From assembly GCA_021811605.1 (NCBI GenBank), contig JAJZNR010000012.1, forward strand, positions 1 through 32,647: 32,647 nt of DNA, given 5' to 3'. Positions 30,778 through 32,647 of this stretch are shown here, piece after piece (within the stretch, counting starts at the first letter, position 1; each line of letters starts with the position of its first letter). Under the pieces are notes generated by a model that saw nothing but the letters and a program-made list of their open reading frames with translations, made no database searches and was not told where the DNA came from. The stretch is from Microcaldota archaeon (GTDB lineage Archaea; Micrarchaeota; Micrarchaeia; Micrarchaeales; Micrarchaeaceae). The translations under genes were made by a program, and so were the position numbers.

Positions 30778-31536
30778 CTATTTTCCCGGCTTCTCAAGGG
30801 GTTCTGAGTGGATTACTGTTTTTGTAATTTTGACTGTTTCTACTATCTTTATCTTGTCAGAATCAAATATCACATAAGAGTCATGGTTCCCCTGCCCTTC
30901 ACCTCCCTCGATTGCAAGTATGCCATCAAAGCTTAGCCCTTTTAGATAATTTGAGAATAGGTTTCCAACGCCGTGCAGGACATCTTTTGGGGTGATAATT
31001 TCAGTTTTTACTCTGCCTCTACCAAACTTTGAGAACTGTCGATATTCGGAGTCAGTGCCCTCTAATATGTCTATAGTTCCTATTGCTGCTTTTACGGTGC
31101 CCTCCCACCACCATGTAAGTTTTCCGCTTTTTTTCTCTTTCTCAAGCTCGTTTACCAGGTACTCTCTGAATCCTTTAGCTACCTTCCTTAGCTTCTCGTT
31201 ATTGACATCGTCTCTGATGTCAACGAAGTCCATGTTTTCAACTTCTACCTCATAAACTACTGGAATTCGTTTACCATTGTGCAGAACAATGTGCTGTCTC
31301 AAATCTTTTGCAGCATCCTTATCGTATTCCAACGCTTGCCCTCTGTCGCTTCTTATCAATGCATAATACTCAGCTTTGCCCCTTTCAGAAGTAAAATATG
31401 TTCCTTGCCCAACGGTGGAATCTAATGCTTTCAGCAAAACCTTTATTCCTCCAGTTGCTGATCCGTGATAAAGAGTCGCATGATCAACATGTACATATGG
31501 TATGTTCTGCTTCGAAACTTGCGTTGCCGTCGCCAT
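30778..31536 (-). CDS. ADP-ribosyltransferase-like protein (putative ART fold)
   Basis: A 252-residue soluble protein. LYHGSATGG (22-30) and GQGTYFTSERGKAEYYALI (43-61) follow the pattern of NAD-binding ADP-ribosyltransferases (a His in YHG, then G-x-G-x-Y-F-T-x with a Tyr, then a helix starting A-x2-Y). SFDGILAIEGGEGQGNHDS followed by YVIFDSDKIKIV near the C-terminus is typical of bacterial and phage ART-like proteins that end DSYVVFD-x2-QI. A catalytic Glu/Asp cannot be assigned securely. It has no signal or membrane segment. Base composition is clearly more AT-rich than the neighbours to the left, which suggests transfer. TATAAATATC at 31568-31577 is its TATA box, about 36 bp before the ATG at 31536. 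The target is unknown; a toxin, defence effector or immune regulator is possible. Confidence 0.6.
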   Translation of the reverse strand: MATATQVSKQNIPYVHVDHATLYHGSATGGIKVLLKALDSTVGQGTYFTSERGKAEYYALIRSDRGQALEYDKDAAKDLRQHIVLHNGKRIPVVYEVEVENMDFVDIRDDVNNEKLRKVAKGFREYLVNELEKEKKSGKLTWWWEGTVKAAIGTIDILEGTDSEYRQFSKFGRGRVKTEIITPKDVLHGVGNLFSNYLKGLSFDGILAIEGGEGQGNHDSYVIFDSDKIKIVETVKITKTVIHSEPLEKPGK

Positions 31537-31582
31537 CCAGTAACCCTAATGCTATTGCGTCATTTTAGATATTTATACCTTA

Positions 31583-31711
31583 GTGCATGCCAGAGCGGTG
31601 CGAGGGCTTGTAGCTGAGGCGGTCGCTGCGAGCGAGCCGGGAGGCGACAGCTACTGGGCGAGTCGAGCGGCGGGAACCGCCGAAACGCTGATTCTGGGCA
31701 TTAGGATTTAG
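31583..31711 (+). pseudogene. GC-rich fragment, possible degraded gene end, with strong hairpin
   Basis: A GC-rich stretch in an AT-rich setting. One plus-strand frame is open for 42 codons from a GTG (VHARAVRGLVAEAVAAS ... AGTAETLILGIRI) and ends inside the Fic stop region. Composition like RGL-x-EA and GTAETL faintly recalls the C-terminal end of TnpB-type transposon proteins, but this is too short to assign. It contains CGGCGG-GAA-CCGCCG, a perfect 6-bp hairpin at 31668-31682. It may be the remnant or scar of a mobile element, or a structured RNA. Confidence 0.22.
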
Positions 31712-32606
31712 ATGGTGGCGTCTTCGCGTATCTGCCGTACTCTTTTTCGTACCTCCTAAAGAACCACGAAACAAACACTAAATCATTCCTTTTAACCTGA
31801 GCGCGTTCTAGTGAGGTGTAGTAACCAGCCCTATTAACATAAGGGATATTAAGCATAGGATAGCCGTGCTTATTTAAAACAAAGTTCATCAAAATCCTTG
31901 ACATACGACCGTTCCCATCCACAAAGGGGTGGATCGTCACAAACTTTAGATGCACAAGCGCAGCTAATTCTACTGGATGTATCTTGTCCTTGTTTTTATT
32001 GTACCATTTGAAAAAATCGTTCAATTCGGCAGGTACAACAGCGGGAGAGGGAGGTACAAATTTCGTTGCAACTATCAGCACTTGCCTAGTCCTCACTTTT
32101 CCAGCAATATCTGGCTTCGTGTCCCTAAAAAGTAGGTAATGCCAACCCAGGACTGTTTGCAGATTTAAGTCCTTTTTGTAATCGAGCATTTCGTAAAATA
32201 GTTTTGAATGTGCTTCTGTTTCCTTCACATCCCTACTCGGTCTGTTTGACGGGGTTATTCCATGCTGTAGTAGATTTGCAGTTTCCTTGAGATTTAACGT
32301 GGAGCCCTCTATTCTCTGCGTATCATAGGTAAACTTTATCATGAACCCCTCAAGCTCTTTCTCTCTTTCTGATACAGTTGCGGATCTCATATCCTTTTTG
32401 TAATTCGCTTTTATCCGGTCTAACAGAACATACCACTTTTGGTTGTAAACTTCCTGAAGAAACTTTGCCTTTATGCTGTCTATGTTCTTTGGTATCTGTT
32501 TGCCCAAGTAAAGCTCCTTCTTCACAACCTTTCCATTAAGCCTGAAGGAGTGCTCCAGATAGTAATACGTGTTATTTCCCGTTTTCCTCTCCCTTATTTC
32601 TACCAT
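31701..32606 (-). CDS. Fic-domain protein with N-terminal inhibitory helix
   Basis: A 301-residue Fic/DOC-family enzyme, expected to transfer AMP from ATP to a hydroxyl side chain of target proteins, or remove it. The Fic motif HPFVDGNGRMSR lies at 226-237, with catalytic His226 and the anion-binding GNGR. TQRIEG (96-101) fits the inhibitory (S/T)xxxE(G/N) motif placed before the Fic core, so Glu100 should block ATP: a class II, self-inhibited Fic protein. Residues 1-60 hold a YYLEHSFRLNGKVVKKELYLGK segment common in archaeal and bacterial Fic proteins. The C-terminus is basic. AT-rich codon use matches the ART-like gene. Start ATG 32606; AAATATATATAAATG (32622-32636) is the TATA box. No antitoxin gene is visible. 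Confidence 0.9.
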   Translation of the reverse strand: MVEIRERKTGNNTYYYLEHSFRLNGKVVKKELYLGKQIPKNIDSIKAKFLQEVYNQKWYVLLDRIKANYKKDMRSATVSEREKELEGFMIKFTYDTQRIEGSTLNLKETANLLQHGITPSNRPSRDVKETEAHSKLFYEMLDYKKDLNLQTVLGWHYLLFRDTKPDIAGKVRTRQVLIVATKFVPPSPAVVPAELNDFFKWYNKNKDKIHPVELAALVHLKFVTIHPFVDGNGRMSRILMNFVLNKHGYPMLNIPYVNRAGYYTSLERAQVKRNDLVFVSWFFRRYEKEYGRYAKTPPSKS

Positions 32607-32621
32607 GATTATACTTACCCC

Positions 32622-32636
32622 TACACATTTATATAT
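32622..32636 (-). promoter_or_regulatory. TATA box of the Fic gene
   Basis: The plus strand CATTTATATATATTT at this place reads AAATATATATAAATG on the minus strand, about 23 bp before the ATG at 32606. A short leader with GGGGTAAG between them may hold the ribosome site. Confidence 0.6.
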
Positions 32637-32647
32637 ATTTGTTATTT

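Noticed and set aside
31590-31690. A tRNA on the plus strand (GGGCTTGTAGCTGAGGC looks like an acceptor and D arm)
   Set aside because: No GTTCRA-type T loop and no matching 3' acceptor strand can be found within a suitable distance.
1-32647. CRISPR array, insertion sequence or rRNA
   Set aside because: I saw no regularly spaced repeats, no intact transposase and no rRNA sequence in either strand.

Overview
This 32.6 kb window is archaeal. It carries archaeal/eukaryotic-type ribosomal proteins (eL14, eL34), a thermosome subunit, prefoldin beta, Mre11, archaeal adenylate and cytidylate kinases, a pilin with a class III signal peptide, isopentenyl phosphate kinase and an intron-containing tRNA-Trp. 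Many genes have TTTAAATA-like TATA boxes 25-35 bp before the start codon and little or no leader. Small dense genes, a complex I subunit and the pilin style fit a Micrarchaeota/ARMAN-like DPANN archaeon, but that placement is inference; no marker here proves it.

Layout. 1-1.1 kb: NuoD, cut at or near its start by the window edge. 1.1-3.8 kb: a phosphosignalling block on the minus strand, with an atypical protein kinase, a PPP-family Ser/Thr phosphatase, and two small paralogous proteins of unknown function, one in front of each enzyme. 3.8-6.4 kb: prefoldin beta, a DHH phosphoesterase and Mre11 on the plus strand. 6.5-8.8 kb: the minus-strand cluster adk - DUF106 insertase-like - eL34 - cmk - eL14, a known archaeal order. 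8.8-12.8 kb: a small unknown gene, the thermosome, an Mrp-type ATPase without its CxxC, and an OB-fold SSB. 12.8-15.9 kb: a GT2 glycosyltransferase, a flippase-like membrane protein, a membrane-anchored CPFC thioredoxin-like protein and a Nudix hydrolase. 16.0 kb: tRNA-Trp(CCA) with a 71-nt intron that has box C/D-like features. 16.3-19.5 kb: four membrane or membrane-associated proteins on the plus strand. 19.6-21.8 kb: a duplicated MazG-like zinc protein, a PAP2 phosphatase and a ZIP-like transporter. 21.9-28.5 kb: surface proteins, namely a pilin-like protein and a 1596-residue Thr-rich secreted protein with four copies of one domain. 28.6-30.6 kb: a mevalonate-type decarboxylase and isopentenyl phosphate kinase. 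30.7-32.6 kb: an AT-rich block with an ADP-ribosyltransferase-like protein and a Fic protein, separated by a GC-rich remnant.

How they fit together. Housekeeping clusters (translation and nucleotide kinases, protein folding, DNA repair, isoprenoid lipid synthesis) alternate with an envelope programme (glycosylation, thiol chemistry, pilin, surface protein). The two places most likely to hold something undescribed are the kinase/phosphatase/paralogue block at 1.1-3.8 kb and the ART/Fic block at the right end. Recurrent palindromic TATA boxes shared by divergent genes are a notable regulatory pattern.
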